DNA of 64,000 nt from Planctomycetota bacterium (GTDB taxonomy: Bacteria > Planctomycetota > UBA1135 > GCA-002686595), in NCBI GenBank assembly GCA_020638855.1, contig JACKHT010000002.1:1-64000 (forward strand). Direction: 5' to 3'. Shown here piece after piece: positions 63,231 through 64,000 of the stretch; the first letter of the stretch is position 1; every line of letters starts with the position of its first letter. A program made the position numbers and the translations under genes. The notes beneath the pieces are model-generated. The model was not told the origin of the DNA. It saw only the letters and a program-made list of their open reading frames with translations, and did no database searches.

Positions 63231-64000
63231 ATGGTGCAGCTACTCGAACTTCCGTTTGATCAATACCAGCGCTACCGCTTGGTAGCAGACCTGATCGAGC
63301 AAATTCCGGGTAGTGCCCAATTGCGCATCTTGGACGTAGGCGGCCGGACCGCCTTGCTGCGGGAGTTTTTGCCCGAGCACCGGGTCCAGCTGGTCGACGT
63401 GGAGTCTTCCGACGTTACGGGGCTGATCCTCGGAAGCGGGGCGGCCTTGCCCTTTGCCGACCAAGCGTTCGACGTGGTGTGCGCCTTCGATACCTTGGAA
63501 CACGTGCCCGTCGAATTGCGCGATGCGTTTGTTCGCGAGTGCGGTCGGGTGGCCCGGCGCTTTGTGTTCCTAGCCGGCCCTTACGAGGATCCCGACGTGG
63601 TTCGTTCGGAAGAACTCTTGCAGGCGTTCCTCGCCAGCAAGGTTGGCGAGCCCCATCGCTACCTCAATGAGCACCGAGTTCTCGGTCTTCCGGATCGCCA
63701 GCGTGTGGAATCCTTGCTGCGCGAACAGGGAGCCGAAGTCCACTCGATCGGTCATGGCCGGCTCGACCGGTGGCTACTGGCCATGTGCCTCGAACTGTAT
63801 GTAGAGAGCGACCCGCTGCTCCGCCCCTTGGGCAAGCCGTTCTATGCGTTCTACAACCAAATGATCTACCCCCGTGATCACGGAGCCAAGGTCTACCGGC
63901 ACGTGGTGGTCGCGGTTTTGGACGGGTCCCCCATGCCCAAGGTCGAGTCGGTTCTGGAGCACGGGGAGATTCCACCTCAAACCGAAGCCTTGCTGGCAAA
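63231..64000 (+). CDS. class I SAM-dependent methyltransferase, cut by window end
   Basis: The frame opens at ATG 63231 (MVQLLELPFDQYQRYRLVAD) and stays open to the window edge (256 codons seen). It has SAM motif I LRILDVGGRTALLREFLPEH, an acidic LVDVESS, and the motif-IV-like FDVVCAFDTLEHVPVELRDAF. The last 60 residues seen (KPFYAFYNQMIYPRDHGAKVY) lie beyond the core methyltransferase fold, so a second domain, for example a glycosyltransferase, may follow. It lies 15 nt after wzt, so a role in modifying the exported polysaccharide is likely. Confidence 0.8.
   Translation, partial: MVQLLELPFDQYQRYRLVADLIEQIPGSAQLRILDVGGRTALLREFLPEHRVQLVDVESSDVTGLILGSGAALPFADQAFDVVCAFDTLEHVPVELRDAFVRECGRVARRFVFLAGPYEDPDVVRSEELLQAFLASKVGEPHRYLNEHRVLGLPDRQRVESLLREQGAEVHSIGHGRLDRWLLAMCLELYVESDPLLRPLGKPFYAFYNQMIYPRDHGAKVYRHVVVAVLDGSPMPKVESVLEHGEIPPQTEALLA

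Overview
The window looks like a chromosomal piece of a high-GC (about two-thirds G+C by eye) Planctomycetota bacterium, probably of a marine or uncultured lineage. The best clues are the secreted FG-GAP/VCBS proteins, a di-heme oxidoreductase with a dockerin-like calcium tail, an FHA-Ser/Thr kinase with a long C-terminal region, and two Cys-rich C-terminal domains that I recall from planctomycete secretomes. No rRNA, phage, IS element or CRISPR array was seen. There is one tRNA, tRNA-Ala(GGC).

Layout. 0-9.3 kb (minus): FMN glutamate-synthase-like protein, short RNase R, TldD/TldE pair, leuS. 9.5-13.4 kb (plus): tRNA-Ala, lysS, LolC/E-LolD lipoprotein exporter. 13.4-17.5 kb (minus): isoprenoid operon xseB-ispA-dxs-nadK. 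17.6-24.2 kb: methyltransferase plus TPR membrane protein, O-methyltransferase/OsmC, SDR, multi-S1 protein, CheX-like protein. 24.4-30.4 kb: panB, FAD oxidoreductase, JmjC-like protein, methyltransferase, EF-hand protein. 30.6-34.8 kb (minus): accD, rpe, pgk, gapA. 35-41.8 kb (plus): tilS, YggS, FHA kinase, PNP-like protein, purN. 41.8-51.2 kb (minus): MrfAB-type repair pair, then a Gld-like ABC exporter with DUF4340. 51.4-53.3 kb: dnaK. 53.6-60.9 kb (plus): four secreted or envelope proteins. 61-64 kb (plus): Wzm/Wzt polysaccharide exporter and a methyltransferase cut by the window edge.

Two things stand out. First, the CRTAC1-type protein at 57954-60893 is one reading frame interrupted by a single in-frame UGA (59664-59666). 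A small hairpin with GU in its loop follows at the distance expected for a bacterial SECIS, so this may be a selenoprotein or another readthrough product. Second, many first-in-operon genes have a TANNNT -10 hexamer (often TAGGCT) only 5-10 nt before the start codon and no clear Shine-Dalgarno. This suggests widespread leaderless transcription. Translational coupling by ATGA/GTGA overlaps is also common.
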